Shown one piece after another: positions 33,054 to 42,385 of a DNA stretch of 64,000 nucleotides; within the stretch, counting starts at the first letter, position 1; each line of letters begins with the position of its first letter. Location: the NCBI GenBank assembly GCA_019638805.1, contig JAHBTA010000001.1:620001-684000 (forward strand). Direction: 5' to 3'. The DNA comes from Microbacteriaceae bacterium. Lineage in GTDB: Bacteria; Actinomycetota; Actinomycetes; Actinomycetales; Microbacteriaceae. A program made the translations under genes and the position numbers. The notes below the pieces were generated by a model. That model did not search any database, was not told the origin of the DNA, and saw nothing but the letters and a program-made list of their open reading frames with translations.

Positions 33054-34106
33054 CTAGCTGATGCCGTACTCGGCGCAGGCAGCCGCGACCTCGCCCTGGC
33101 AGAGCTCGGCGGCGTCGGCGTCACCCGCGTCGACAACGGTCTTGACCTTGTCCGGACCGACGAGCACCGGGGTCACCGCGATGTACGGCGTCCCGTCGTC
33201 GAGGGTCTGGTCGGCGGCCGGGGTCTCGCCGCTCAGCAGCGCGATCGCGGTCTCGACGGCGGCGTCGGCCTCGAGCTTCACGGGCTTGTAGACCGTCGCG
33301 GTCTGCTTGCCCAGCAGCACGTTCTGCAGGCCGGCGATCGAGGCGTCCTGGCCCGAGACCGGAACCGTCAGCCCGTTCTTGTCCAGGATCGTGATGACGC
33401 CCGCGGCGTTGGTGTCGTTGGCGACCCACACCGCGTCGACCTTGCCACCGAGCGAGGTCAGCGCCTGCTCGAAGTTGGTCGCCGACTTGTCGCCGTCCCA
33501 GACTCCCGGCGGCTCGGCGGCCGGCTTGATGCCGGCAGCCTCCATGACCGACACGGCGCCGTCGTGGAACATGGCGGCGTTCCCGTCCGCCGGGTCACCG
33601 CCCATGTAGACGACGATCGCGGTGGCCGGGTCCTTGCCCGCCGCGGCGAGCCCGTCGAGGATCGACTGACCCTCGAGCGCACCGACCTGGAAGTTGTCGA
33701 ACGAGACGTAGTAGTCCGCGCCCGAGATCGGACGGTCGTAGGCGACGACCGGGATGCCCTCGGCCTTGGCCTTCTCGGCGACCGCGGCGCCCGCGCCGTT
33801 GTAGTCGACGAGCAGCATCACGCCGCAGCCCTTGCTGAGCTGCTGGTCCGCGATGGTCGCGTACTTGTTGGTGTCGCCCTGCGCGTTCTGGATGTCGGTC
33901 TCGAAGCCGGCGGCGTCGAGGCCCTCCTGCAGGTACTTGCGGTCGAGGTTCTCCCACCGCGGCGACGACGCGGCATCCGGGAGGATGACGCACGCCCGCG
34001 TGGATGCGGCGTCTCCGCCGCCGTCCCCGGTGCCCGAACAGCCCGCCAGAAGCAGCGCCGAGAAACCGGCGACCGCGACGGCGGAGATCAATGAAGGTGA
34101 CTTCAC
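33054..34106 (-). CDS. Sugar-type ABC substrate-binding lipoprotein
   Basis: About 350 residues, periplasmic-binding fold of the ribose/xylose/ChvE class. Signal peptide with lipobox LLLAGC puts the lipid Cys at residue 23. RKYLQEGLDAAGF, LLVDYNGAGAAVAEKAKAEGIPVVAYDRPI (in two parts) and VSGQDASIAGLQNVLLGKQTATVYK match XylF-like proteins. The ligand is probably a monosaccharide, not identifiable from sequence. GTG at 34106 has AAGGG 8 bases upstream. It is the first gene of the operon. Confidence 0.88.
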   Translation of the reverse strand: MKSPSLISAVAVAGFSALLLAGCSGTGDGGGDAASTRACVILPDAASSPRWENLDRKYLQEGLDAAGFETDIQNAQGDTNKYATIADQQLSKGCGVMLLVDYNGAGAAVAEKAKAEGIPVVAYDRPISGADYYVSFDNFQVGALEGQSILDGLAAAGKDPATAIVVYMGGDPADGNAAMFHDGAVSVMEAAGIKPAAEPPGVWDGDKSATNFEQALTSLGGKVDAVWVANDTNAAGVITILDKNGLTVPVSGQDASIAGLQNVLLGKQTATVYKPVKLEADAAVETAIALLSGETPAADQTLDDGTPYIAVTPVLVGPDKVKTVVDAGDADAAELCQGEVAAACAEYGIS

Positions 34107-34191
34107 AGATCTGCCCTTCTGTGATTGCAGAGGCTGACCCCTCTGGGGTGCCGCCGTCATCCTTGGCGGTGGCAAGCCCCATCATCACGCA

Positions 34192-34214
34192 ATATGTCGT
34201 GCACGCAAACATAT
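34192..34214. promoter_or_regulatory. Inverted repeat upstream of the sugar ABC operon
   Basis: ATATGT (34192-34197) and ACATAT (34209-34214) are perfect inverted arms 11 bases apart, in a short AT-rich island 86-108 bases before the binding-protein gene. It overlaps promoter-like sequence on the minus strand. Probably an operator for an unlinked sugar regulator. Confidence 0.4.
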
Positions 34215-34609
34215 AAAGGTAACGCTTGGATAACGGTCGCCCGCGCGAGTCCGCGTACGTCGGCGCGGCGAAGCCCATGCAGAAGAAGCAGGCGGCATCG
34301 CCGTCCGGCGGCCGCGCCGCCGCACCACCACGGAGAACCAGCACCCCGGCGACGCGTCCGGAAAGCACTCCAGAAAACAGAGGGGCGGCGCCCATTGGGG
34401 GGAACGGGCGCCGCCACAGCAACGCTGGATTGGGGGGAATCGCGGGCGCTGCGTATCCGAGCATGCGCTCGGTTGAGTTGCAGTGTACTCCAAAAGGGGG
34501 ACCGTGCAACCGGCCCGCGCGGGCCGGTTTAGGATCGGGAAGGTACCGATTTCGACATCTCGCGACCATCCAGGCTCGGCCGCGGATCGACACGAGGATG
34601 ACGACGTCC
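34215..34609. other. 395-base gene-free region upstream of acs, with repeats and hairpins
   Basis: I find no convincing gene here. It holds a hairpin, GGCGGCGCCC/GGGCGCCGCC (34384-34415, 10 perfect pairs), two direct copies of ATTGGGGGGAA (34394-34404 and 34429-34439), and a 22-base perfect palindrome, AACCGGCCCGCGCGGGCCGG plus TT (34508-34529), about 80 bases before the acs start. The palindrome followed by TTAGG could be a terminator for an upstream leader transcript or part of a regulatory leader for acs. Confidence 0.5.
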
Positions 34610-36589
34610 ATGACATCGATTGACAGCCTGCTGCACGAGAACCGCACCTTCCCGCCGAGCCCCGAATTCGCCGCCCAGGCGATCGCCCAGCCCGAGATCT
34701 ACGAGGCGGCGGCGGCCGATCGGCTGGGCTTCTGGGCCGAACAGGCCCGAGCCCTGCACTGGCACACGCCCTTCACGCAGACCCTCGACTGGAGCGACGC
34801 TCCGTTCGCGAAGTGGTTCGCGGACGGCCGGCTCAACGTCGCCTACAACTGCCTCGACCGTCACGTCGAGGCCGGCCATGGCGACCGGGTCGCGATCCAC
34901 TGGGAGGGCGAGCCGGGCGACCAGCGCACCATCACCTACGCCGAGCTGACCGCCGAGGTCAAGCGCGCTGCCAACGCCATCGCGGCGCTCGGCGTCGGGC
35001 AGGGCGACCGGGTCGCGATCTATCTGCCGATGATCCCGGAGGCCGTGGTCGCCATGCTCGCGGTGGCCCGGCTGGGCGCGATCCACTCGGTCGTGTTCGG
35101 GGGCTTCAGCTCCGAGTCGCTGCGCGCGCGCATCGACGACGCCGAGGCCAAGCTCGTCATCACCGCCGACGGCGGGTGGCGCAAGGGCCGCGTCGTGACG
35201 CTCAAGGACACCGTCGACGCGGCCATCGAGGCCGACATCACCGACGGCAAGCCGAGCACGATCGAGCACGTGCTCGTGGTCAAGCGGGCCGAGAACGACA
35301 TCGCCTGGATCGAAGGGCGCGACCTGTGGTGGCACGACGCCCTCGCGGCCGCACCGGCCGAGCACGAGGCCGAGGCGTTCGAGGCCGAGAACCCGCTGTT
35401 CATCCTCTACACCTCGGGCACCACGGGGCGCCCCAAGGGGATCCTGCACACCAGCGGCGGATTCCTCACCCAGACCGCCTACACGCACCAGAACGTCTTC
35501 GACCTGCACCCCGAGACCGACGTGTTCTGGTGCACGGCCGACGTCGGCTGGGTGACCGGGCACAGCTACATGGTCTACGGCCCGCTCGCCAACGGCGCGA
35601 CCCAGGTCATGTACGAGGGCACCCCGGACACGCCGCACCCCGGCCGGTGGTGGGAGCTCATCGAGAAGTACAAGGTGACGATCCTCTACACGGCGCCCAC
35701 CGCGATCCGCTCGTTCATGAAGGCGGGCAGGGAGGTGCCCGACCGGTTCGACCTGTCGAGCATCCGCCTCCTGGGCAGCGTGGGCGAGCCCATCAACCCC
35801 GAGGCGTGGATCTGGTACCGCGACGTGATCGGCGGCGGGAAGGTCCCCGTGGTGGACACCTGGTGGCAGACCGAGACCGGCGCCATCATGGTCAGCCCGC
35901 TGCCCGGCATCACGGCCGCGAAGCCGGGAAGCGCGCAGGTACCGCTGCCGGGCATCTCGATCGACGTGCTCGACGACGACGGGAAGCCGGTCGGCCCGGG
36001 CAAGGGCGGGCTGCTCGTCATCACCGAACCCTGGCCGTCGATGCTGCGCGGCATCTGGGGGGACCCGGAGCGCTACGTCGATACCTATTGGTCCAAGTTC
36101 GGCGACAAGTACTTCGCCGGAGACGGGGCGCACTACGACGAGGACGGCGACCTGTGGCTGCTGGGTCGGGTCGACGACGTCATGAACGTCTCCGGACACC
36201 GGCTCTCCACCGCCGAGATCGAATCCGCCCTCGTGTCCCACCCGATCGTCGCCGAGTCGGCGGTGGTCGGCGCGGCAGACGAGACCACGGGTCAGGCGGT
36301 CGTCGCGTTCGTCATCCTGCGGGTCGAGCACGCCGAGGATCACACGACCGAGGAGGCGGCGGTCCTGCTGCGCGGGCACGTGAGCGAGGCCATCGGCGCG
36401 ATCGCTCGGCCGCGGAACATCTTCATCGTGACGGAGCTGCCCAAGACCCGGTCGGGCAAGATCATGCGTCGACTGCTGCGCGACGTCGCCGAGGGCCGGG
36501 CGGTCGGCGACACCACGACCCTCGCCGACACCACCGTCATGGAGGCGATCGCGGACCGGCTCTCCGGCGGCGTGCGCTCGGAGGACTGA
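34610..36589 (+). CDS. acs: Acetyl-CoA synthetase
   Basis: About 659 residues, AMP-forming. [22 protein letters not shown] is split by the usual P-loop spacing near residue 265, [16 protein letters not shown] and [12 protein letters not shown] are Acs hallmarks, and [13 protein letters not shown] near the end holds the Lys acetylated for regulation in other bacteria. It activates acetate. ATG at 34610 has GAGGA 11 bases upstream; ATG at 34598 is four codons earlier. It is single-gene, facing a convergent RidA gene. Confidence 0.95.
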   Translation: MTSIDSLLHENRTFPPSPEFAAQAIAQPEIYEAAAADRLGFWAEQARALHWHTPFTQTLDWSDAPFAKWFADGRLNVAYNCLDRHVEAGHGDRVAIHWEGEPGDQRTITYAELTAEVKRAANAIAALGVGQGDRVAIYLPMIPEAVVAMLAVARLGAIHSVVFGGFSSESLRARIDDAEAKLVITADGGWRKGRVVTLKDTVDAAIEADITDGKPSTIEHVLVVKRAENDIAWIEGRDLWWHDALAAAPAEHEAEAFEAENPLFILYTSGTTGRPKGILHTSGGFLTQTAYTHQNVFDLHPETDVFWCTADVGWVTGHSYMVYGPLANGATQVMYEGTPDTPHPGRWWELIEKYKVTILYTAPTAIRSFMKAGREVPDRFDLSSIRLLGSVGEPINPEAWIWYRDVIGGGKVPVVDTWWQTETGAIMVSPLPGITAAKPGSAQVPLPGISIDVLDDDGKPVGPGKGGLLVITEPWPSMLRGIWGDPERYVDTYWSKFGDKYFAGDGAHYDEDGDLWLLGRVDDVMNVSGHRLSTAEIESALVSHPIVAESAVVGAADETTGQAVVAFVILRVEHAEDHTTEEAAVLLRGHVSEAIGAIARPRNIFIVTELPKTRSGKIMRRLLRDVAEGRAVGDTTTLADTTVMEAIADRLSGGVRSED

Positions 36590-36598
36590 CCGCCCGCG

Positions 36599-36663
36599 AG
36601 CGAGGACGTTCGCGACACCCGAGCACGGTCGAACGTGCCCGGTCGAGCGCAAACGTGCTCGCT
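36599..36663. terminator. Bidirectional terminator between acs and ridA
   Basis: AGCGAGGACGTTCGCG (36599-36614) pairs with CGCAAACGTGCTCGCT (36648-36663) at 14 of 16 positions, and GCACG-GTCGAA-CGTGC (36623-36638) forms an inner hairpin. The structure begins 10 bases after the acs stop and reaches into the ridA stop codon, serving both converging transcripts. Confidence 0.6.
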
Positions 36664-37120
36664 AGGCGAACTCGAGCACGACCTCGACCTCGACGGGCGA
36701 GTCCAGGGGCAGCACGGCGACGCCCACGGCGCTGCGGGCGTGCTGCCCCGACGCCCCGAAGACCTCGCCGAGCAGTTCCGAGGCACCGTTGATGACGCCG
36801 GGCTGCCCGGTGAAATCGGGGGCGGATGCGACGAAGCCCACGACCTTGACCACACGCGTCACCCGATCCAGCGACCCGATCGCGCTGTCCGCCGCGGCGA
36901 GCGCGTTGAGCGCGCACTGCCGGGCGAAACGCTTCGCGTCGTCCGCGCTGACCTCGGCGCCGACCTTGCCGGTCGCCTCGAGCGCGCCGTCCACGAACGG
37001 CAACTGGCCCGAGGTGTAGACCAGATTGCCGGTCACAACCGCGGGCACATAGGCGGCCACGGGCGCGGTCACCGGCGGCAGGGTCAGGCCGAGTTCGGCC
37101 AGGCGGTCGGCGACGTTCAT
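36662..37120 (-). CDS. RidA-family protein
   Basis: About 152 residues, YjgF/RidA superfamily but longer than the classical 130. YVPAVVTGNLVYTSGQLPFVDG, CALNALAAADSAIGSLDRV and RSAVGVAVLPLDSPVEVEVV are the conserved blocks. The classical imine-hydrolysing Arg of RidA is not in its usual context, so a related subfamily is likely. ATG at 37120 follows AGGAGGAA by 6 bases and overlaps the DUF4177 stop by 4 bases. Confidence 0.85.
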   Translation of the reverse strand: MNVADRLAELGLTLPPVTAPVAAYVPAVVTGNLVYTSGQLPFVDGALEATGKVGAEVSADDAKRFARQCALNALAAADSAIGSLDRVTRVVKVVGFVASAPDFTGQPGVINGASELLGEVFGASGQHARSAVGVAVLPLDSPVEVEVVLEFA

Positions 37121-37278
37121 GAATCTTCCTCCTGGGGGCGCTTGAAGTAGGCGACCAGACCGCCCTCCGGTCCGGTCACGACCTGCACGAGCTCCCAGCC
37201 CTGCTCGCCCCAGCTGGTGAGAATCGCCGCCGTGTTGTGGATCATCAGGGGTGTCGTGAGGTACTCCCACTTCGTCAT
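37117..37278 (-). CDS. DUF4177 small protein
   Basis: 53 residues: it begins MTKWEYLTTPLMIHNT, continues with ILTSWGEQGWELVQVV and ends VAYFKRPQEEDS. The W-E-Y start and the GEQGWELVQV core are the DUF4177 pattern, often seen in actinobacterial genes next to RidA. Function unknown. ATG at 37278; the stop overlaps the RidA start (ATGA). It diverges from the PBP gene with 55 bases between starts. Confidence 0.85.
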   Translation of the reverse strand: MTKWEYLTTPLMIHNTAAILTSWGEQGWELVQVVTGPEGGLVAYFKRPQEEDS

Positions 37279-37333
37279 GGCTATGGGCGTCCGTTCAGGT
37301 AGGCGTGAGGAGGCATCGTCTACCCTTTACCCT

Positions 37334-39889
37334 ATGCCCGGTCCCAAATCCTCGATCGCCAGCCTGTTCGCCGCGATCTTCGGCACGATCGGCTTCAGCG
37401 CCCTGGCCGGAGTCCTCGCCACCGTCATGGTGGCGCCCGCGATCGCCGTCACGGGCATCACGGCGAACAACACGATCGGCATCTTCGAGAGCCTTCCGGA
37501 CTACATCCAGATCAACGCCGGTCATCAGCAGAACGAGATCGTCGCCATCGACAAGAACGGCGACTACTTCCACATCGCCACGATCTTCGACCAGAACCGC
37601 GAAGAGGTCGACCTCAACCAGATGAGCGACTACCTCAAGTGGGCCGCCATCGCGGGCGAGGACCGCCGCTTCCGCGACCATGGCGGCGTCGACGTGCCCT
37701 CCGTGATCCGCGCGGCGATCGGGGGCGGGCAGTCCGGTGGTGCGTCGACGCTCACCATGCAGACCGTGCGCAACATCCTCGTGCAGCAGGCGCTCAACCA
37801 GACCAACGAAGACGGCTCGGCCGTCAGCGACGAGAAGATCAAGGCCGACATCGAGAAGGCCCTCGCCCCGACCATCGATCGCAAGCTCAAGGAGATGAAG
37901 CTCGCGATCGGCCTGGAGAAGCGCTACTCCAAGGACGAGATCCTGCAGGCCTACCTCAACATCGCCGGCTTCGGCGGCAACACCTACGGCGTGCAGGCCG
38001 CGTCGCTGCAGTACTTCTCCAAGAACGCCTCTGACCTGACCCTGGCCGAGGCCGCATCGCTCATCGCCATCGTGCAGTACCCGAACCTGCGCGACCTCCA
38101 GAGCGAGGACCGCTACGCCGCCAACCAGAAGCGGCGCGACGTCATCATCAACAACATGTACAACGAGGGGTACGTCACCAAGGCCGAGCGGGATGAGGCG
38201 CTCGCCACCCCGGTCGACTCCGACTTCGTGAAGCCCACGCCCACCAACAGCGGCTGCCTGGGTGCCACCAAGTACTTCGCCTTCGCCTGCGACTATGTGC
38301 TCAACAGCGTCTTCGAGCTCGACTCGCTCGGCAGCTCGCCGGAGGAGCGCAAGGCGAACTTCAAGCGCGGCGGCTACACCATCGTGACCTCGATCAACCC
38401 GTCGTTGCAGGTCACGGCGACCAAGATCGTGCAGTCGGCCGCCCCCAAGAACGAGAACCGCTTCCAGCTGGGTGCCGCGGTCACGTCCATCCAGGTCAAC
38501 ACCGGGCGGATCCTGATCATGACCCAGAACAAGGACTACAACAACACGCTCGAGGGCGGCGGGCGAACCACGACCGCGGTGAACTTCTCCGCCGATATCG
38601 CGCACGGAGGGTCGGTCGGCTTCCAGCCGGGATCGACCTACAAGCCCTATGTGCTGCTGGCGTTCCTGGATGCCGGCCACGGCCTCCAGGAGGCCTTCAA
38701 CGCGAGCAAGCTCGAGGTCAACCAGGCCATCTTCGCCGACTCCTGCGGCGGTCCGTGGGGCGGCAAGTTCAAATACAAGAACGACTCGGGCGAGAAGGGC
38801 TCCTACACCGTCATGCGCGGCACGGCGGGTTCGGTCAACTCGGTGTTCGTCCAGATGGCGAGCAAGGTCGACCAGTGCTCGATCAAGAAGCTCGCGCAGT
38901 CGATCGGCGTCCACAACGCCTCGGGTGCGGCGCTCTCGACCCGCCCCTCCTGCGCGATCGGTGGTTGCGAGAACAACATCGCGCCCATCACGGCAGCCGC
39001 CGCGTTCGCCGCGATCGCCAACAAGGGCGTCTACTGCGCTCCCACGATCGTCGACCGGATCATCGACCGCGACGGCAACGTCCTGCCGGGCCAGAGCGGC
39101 AACTGCGGCCAGTCGGCCGTCTCGCCCGCCGTGGCGAACACCGCGACCTACGCCATGCAGGGCGTGTTCACGAACGGTACGGCCAACTCCTCGAACCCGC
39201 ACGACGGGACGCCCTACATGGGCAAGACGGGTACCACCGACAACGCGATCCACGTCTGGATGGTCGGCTCGTCCACCAAGGTGTCCACCGCGGTCTGGGT
39301 GGGCAACATCAAGGGCAAGCAGTCGCTGCGTCAGATCGCCGTGAACGGCATCCAGGCGGCGCTCCTGCGGCACGTGATCTTCCGGCCGGTCGCCCAGGCG
39401 ATCGACTCGTTCTATCCGGGCGGCGCGTTCCCTGAGCCCGACCCGTCGCTGCTCAAGGGCAACCCGGTCTTCGTGCCCAACGTCACGGGCAAATCCGCCG
39501 AGGCCGCGAAGGCGCAGATCCAGCTCGCCGAACTGAACTTCGTGAAGGGCAAGTCGGTCGACTCCGATCTGCCCGCCGGCACGGTCGCGTACACCCGCCC
39601 CAAGGCCGGGGAGTCGGTGCCGAGAGGCACGGAGGTCGTCGCCTACATCAGCAACGGGCAGGCGGCCGCGCTCCCCGACGTCACGGGTCAGGACGTGGTG
39701 AGCGCGAAGAACGACCTCAACGCGCAGGGCTGGACGAACATCGTCGGGTCGTGTGAGACCAACCCGACGCCATCGCCCCCGGACACCCATGTCTACGCCA
39801 CCGATCCGGCTCCCGGCTCGGTCGTGAACAAGGCGGCCATCATCACGCTGCGCTACTACGGCCAGCCCGGCGTGTGTCCCGTCAACTGA
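37334..39889 (+). CDS. ponA: Class A penicillin-binding protein with two PASTA repeats
   Basis: About 851 residues. Membrane helix at about 10-40, glycosyltransferase-51 domain (IAGEDRRFRDHGGVD near residue 115, then GASTLTMQTVRNIL), transpeptidase domain with SxxK in GSTYKPYVLL, SVN in GSVNSVFVQM and KTG in MGKTGTTDNAI, then two PASTA modules (VPNVTGKSAEAAKAQI and LPDVTGQDVVSAKNDL). It polymerises and cross-links peptidoglycan. ATG at 37334 lies 7 bases after TACCCT, so the message may be leaderless. Confidence 0.92.
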   Translation: MPGPKSSIASLFAAIFGTIGFSALAGVLATVMVAPAIAVTGITANNTIGIFESLPDYIQINAGHQQNEIVAIDKNGDYFHIATIFDQNREEVDLNQMSDYLKWAAIAGEDRRFRDHGGVDVPSVIRAAIGGGQSGGASTLTMQTVRNILVQQALNQTNEDGSAVSDEKIKADIEKALAPTIDRKLKEMKLAIGLEKRYSKDEILQAYLNIAGFGGNTYGVQAASLQYFSKNASDLTLAEAASLIAIVQYPNLRDLQSEDRYAANQKRRDVIINNMYNEGYVTKAERDEALATPVDSDFVKPTPTNSGCLGATKYFAFACDYVLNSVFELDSLGSSPEERKANFKRGGYTIVTSINPSLQVTATKIVQSAAPKNENRFQLGAAVTSIQVNTGRILIMTQNKDYNNTLEGGGRTTTAVNFSADIAHGGSVGFQPGSTYKPYVLLAFLDAGHGLQEAFNASKLEVNQAIFADSCGGPWGGKFKYKNDSGEKGSYTVMRGTAGSVNSVFVQMASKVDQCSIKKLAQSIGVHNASGAALSTRPSCAIGGCENNIAPITAAAAFAAIANKGVYCAPTIVDRIIDRDGNVLPGQSGNCGQSAVSPAVANTATYAMQGVFTNGTANSSNPHDGTPYMGKTGTTDNAIHVWMVGSSTKVSTAVWVGNIKGKQSLRQIAVNGIQAALLRHVIFRPVAQAIDSFYPGGAFPEPDPSLLKGNPVFVPNVTGKSAEAAKAQIQLAELNFVKGKSVDSDLPAGTVAYTRPKAGESVPRGTEVVAYISNGQAAALPDVTGQDVVSAKNDLNAQGWTNIVGSCETNPTPSPPDTHVYATDPAPGSVVNKAAIITLRYYGQPGVCPVN

Positions 39890-40842
39890 CGCGGGCCGGC
39901 CGGGCCGCCGGGGGCACCCTCGCCGGGCTCGCGGCAGCGGGTGCGGCGGCGTTCGCCTGGGGCGTCGTCGTCGAGCGCAACCGCTTCATCGTGCGCCACG
40001 AGACCCTGCCGGTGCTCGAGCCGGGGTCGCGTCCGCTCACGATCCTGCATCTGAGCGACCTCCACATGGCGCCATGGCAGCGGGCCAAGCAGGACTTCGT
40101 GCGCTCGCTCATCCGCTTCGAGCCGGACCTCGTGGTCGACACGGGCGACAACCTGGGGCACGTGGACGGCAACCGCGGGGTCGAGCGGGCGCTCGAGCCC
40201 TTCGCCGGGATCCCGGGCGTCTTCGTGCACGGATCGAACGACTACTTCGGGCCGGTCTTCAAGAACCCGCTGCGGTATTTCGTGTCGCTCGAGGACACCC
40301 GCAAGGGCCGCACGCCGGACCTGGACACCGCCGGAATGGTGCGGTACCTCCGAGACGACCTGGGCTGGCTCGACCTCAACAACACGGCGCGGGCGATCGA
40401 GGTCAGGGGCACGCGGATCGAGCTGTTCGGGACGAGCGACGCGCACCGCGGATGGGATCGGCTCGACAAGCTCTCCGGCGCGATCGAGACGGTGCGCGAG
40501 AACGTCGAATGGAGCGCGGGGAGCGGGGACGGCATCCTGAGCATCGGCGTGACGCACGCGCCGTACCGGCGGGTGCTCGATGACTTCGTCAACCAAGGCG
40601 CGCAGCTCGTGCTCGCCGGGCACACGCACGGCGGGCAGGTGCGCATTCCGGGGCTCCCGGCGCTGGTCACCAATTGCGACATCCCGGCGCGTCAGGCGCA
40701 GGGCCTGAGCCGCTGGCACAGCGGGCGGCGTTCGGCGTACCTGAACGTCTCGGCCGGGATCGGCACCTCGATCTACGCGCCGTTCCGGTTCGCCTGCCCG
40801 CCCGAGGCGGTCGTGCTGACGCTGGTCGCCGGGCCCGGCTAG
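39874..40842 (+). CDS. Metallophosphoesterase with N-terminal membrane helix
   Basis: About 322 residues. One hydrophobic helix (about 10-32) precedes a calcineurin-like domain: ILHLSDLHMAP (Asp/His), VVDTGDNLG (Asp), HGSNDYFGP (Asn), GVTHAPY and LAGHTHGGQVRIPG (His). Proteins of this YkuE/YaeI type act on lipid or nucleotide phosphates. GTG at 39874 overlaps the PBP gene end by 16 bases, so the two are coupled and the enzyme may serve cell-wall or lipid metabolism (inference). Confidence 0.88.
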   Translation: MSRQLTRAGRAAGGTLAGLAAAGAAAFAWGVVVERNRFIVRHETLPVLEPGSRPLTILHLSDLHMAPWQRAKQDFVRSLIRFEPDLVVDTGDNLGHVDGNRGVERALEPFAGIPGVFVHGSNDYFGPVFKNPLRYFVSLEDTRKGRTPDLDTAGMVRYLRDDLGWLDLNNTARAIEVRGTRIELFGTSDAHRGWDRLDKLSGAIETVRENVEWSAGSGDGILSIGVTHAPYRRVLDDFVNQGAQLVLAGHTHGGQVRIPGLPALVTNCDIPARQAQGLSRWHSGRRSAYLNVSAGIGTSIYAPFRFACPPEAVVLTLVAGPG

Positions 40843-40889
40843 TTATCGGCTATCCTTGACGAGTTGCCGCCGGACCCCCGGCGCAGCAA

Positions 40890-40966
40890 CGGGGTATGGC
40901 GCAGCTTGGTAGCGCGCGTCGTTCGGGACGACGAGGCCGCAGGTTCAAATCCTGTTACCCCGACCA
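40890..40966 (+). tRNA. tRNA-Pro (anticodon CGG)
   Basis: Acceptor arms CGGGGTA and TACCCCG pair perfectly. Anticodon stem CGTCG/CGACG encloses loop TTCGGGA with anticodon CGG, the T-arm contains GTTCAAATC, and CCA is encoded at 40964-40966. It reads CCG codons. 77 bases. Confidence 0.97.
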
Positions 40967-40981
40967 TATGGTGACGATCGC

Positions 40982-41647
40982 TCAGGTGAAGTCTGCGTCC
41001 GGGCCGCTGCGGTAGCTGAAGTCGAGCTTCGGGCGCCACCCGCGGTTGAGCACGCCGCCCGATTCCTCCAGGTAGCACTGACCGCACAGCGACTCGTAGG
41101 TCACCTCGCCCTGGTCGATGGCGACCTGGTCGCCCTCGAAGACATACTGGCCGTTGACCTTGCGCGTGTTGAAGACCGCTTTGCGCCCGCAGCGGCAGAT
41201 CGTCTTGAGCTCCTCGAGCGAATGCGCGATCTCCAGCAGGCGGCGGCTGCCCGGGAAGGCAACGGTCTGGAAGTCGGTGCGGATGCCGTAGGCCAGCACC
41301 GGGATGTCCTCCGCGATCGCGATGCGCAGCAGGTCGTCGACCTGGTTCTCGTTCAGGAACTGGGACTCGTCCACGAGCAGGCAGCTGACGTCCTGCCCGG
41401 TCTCGCGGATGACCTTCTCGCGCTCGGCCTGGAAGCGCCGGTAGATGTCCTCGTCGGGTGAGACCGTGAAGTCCACGTCGCGCGTGATGCCCAGGCGCGA
41501 CACGATCGCGTTGTCGCCCTTGGAGTCGATGGCCGGCTTGGCCAGCAGCACGCGCTGCCCGCGCTCCTCGTAGTTGAACGCGGCCTGCAGCAGGGCGGTG
41601 CTCTTGCCGCTGTTCATGGCGCCGTAGCGGAAGTAGAGCTTGGCCAT
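40982..41647 (-). CDS. tdk: Thymidine kinase
   Basis: About 221 residues, type II thymidine kinase. P-loop YGAMNSGKSTALLQ at 9-20, the Walker-B-like LLVDESQFLNENQ near residue 92, and zinc ligands in ICRCGRKAVF and SLCGQCYLEE. It phosphorylates thymidine for dTMP salvage. ATG at 41647 shares one base with the stop of the response regulator upstream (TAATG), so the two genes are coupled, a curious pairing of nucleotide salvage with a regulator. Confidence 0.93.
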   Translation of the reverse strand: MAKLYFRYGAMNSGKSTALLQAAFNYEERGQRVLLAKPAIDSKGDNAIVSRLGITRDVDFTVSPDEDIYRRFQAEREKVIRETGQDVSCLLVDESQFLNENQVDDLLRIAIAEDIPVLAYGIRTDFQTVAFPGSRRLLEIAHSLEELKTICRCGRKAVFNTRKVNGQYVFEGDQVAIDQGEVTYESLCGQCYLEESGGVLNRGWRPKLDFSYRSGPDADFT

Positions 41648-42336
41648 TACTCCAGGTAGCCGTCCTCCGCCGCGCGGCGGATGAGCTCGGCCTTGCGGCC
41701 CGCGGGTCGGCCGACCTTCGCGTACTTCTCGCGTACCCGGCGCAGGTAGGTCTTGGCGGTCTCGTACTGGACGTCCATGCGCTCGGCGACCTCGACCGTG
41801 CTGAGGCCGGCCGAGTACAGGCGTAGCGCCTCCTCCTCGCCCGGACTGAGGTGCGGCTTGACGACCGGCTCGGGGCGTGCCGGGCGGGGCCGCCAGGTGC
41901 GCTGAACGGTGGTGTCCGCCTCCATCCCCATGACCCGGCGCGCCGCCTCCATGACCGAGGACATCGGCAGCGCCTTCGACAGGAAATCCGCTGCACCGGC
42001 GGCGAGCGCACGCGTCCGGGCCTCGGGTGTGTCGATGCTGGACAGCACGACCACTGTCGCTCCCGCCGCACGGCAGGTGCGAACCCGCGCCTCGATCGAC
42101 ACGGCCTCCTTCAGCTGGAAGTCGATGAAGACCAGGTCCGTCGGAAATGCGGGGCTGTGCACCAGCTGCAGCCAGGTCGGCGCCATGAGCACCACCTCGA
42201 AGTCGGGTGCGTTCGCGCCCACCCAGCTGGCGAGGCTGTCCAGCAGGACCTCGTGGTCGTCGAGGATGGCCAGCCGCACGGGCCCCGGACGCCCGGCCGC
42301 CTCTCCGGAGGCGTGCGGCTTCGCGGTCGTCCCCAT
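41647..42336 (-). CDS. Orphan LuxR/NarL-type response regulator
   Basis: About 229 residues. Receiver domain about 20-140 with acidic pocket LAILDDHEV, phospho-acceptor Asp in LVFIDFQLK and Thr/Ser switch in VVVLSSID. HTH domain about 160-225 (LSPGEEEALRLYSAGLSTVEVAERM, spread over two helices; then TAKTYLRRVREKYAKVGRPAGRK). No histidine kinase lies nearby. The gene is coupled to tdk downstream. Confidence 0.88.
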   Translation of the reverse strand: MGTTAKPHASGEAAGRPGPVRLAILDDHEVLLDSLASWVGANAPDFEVVLMAPTWLQLVHSPAFPTDLVFIDFQLKEAVSIEARVRTCRAAGATVVVLSSIDTPEARTRALAAGAADFLSKALPMSSVMEAARRVMGMEADTTVQRTWRPRPARPEPVVKPHLSPGEEEALRLYSAGLSTVEVAERMDVQYETAKTYLRRVREKYAKVGRPAGRKAELIRRAAEDGYLE

Positions 42337-42385
42337 GACGACACCCTACCGATGCCGTGGGAGAGCGCGCACCGGCCGGCGCCGG

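Noticed and set aside
34226..34609. In-frame upstream extension of acs giving a 128-residue N-terminal addition.
   Set aside because: The added residues are Pro/Arg/Ala-rich with no similarity to Acs, and they cross hairpins and a 22-base palindrome. The normal family N-terminus begins at 34610.
37295..39790. 831-codon minus-strand frame opposite the PBP gene.
   Set aside because: Shadow frame; the PBP on the plus strand has intact GT51, transpeptidase and PASTA motifs.
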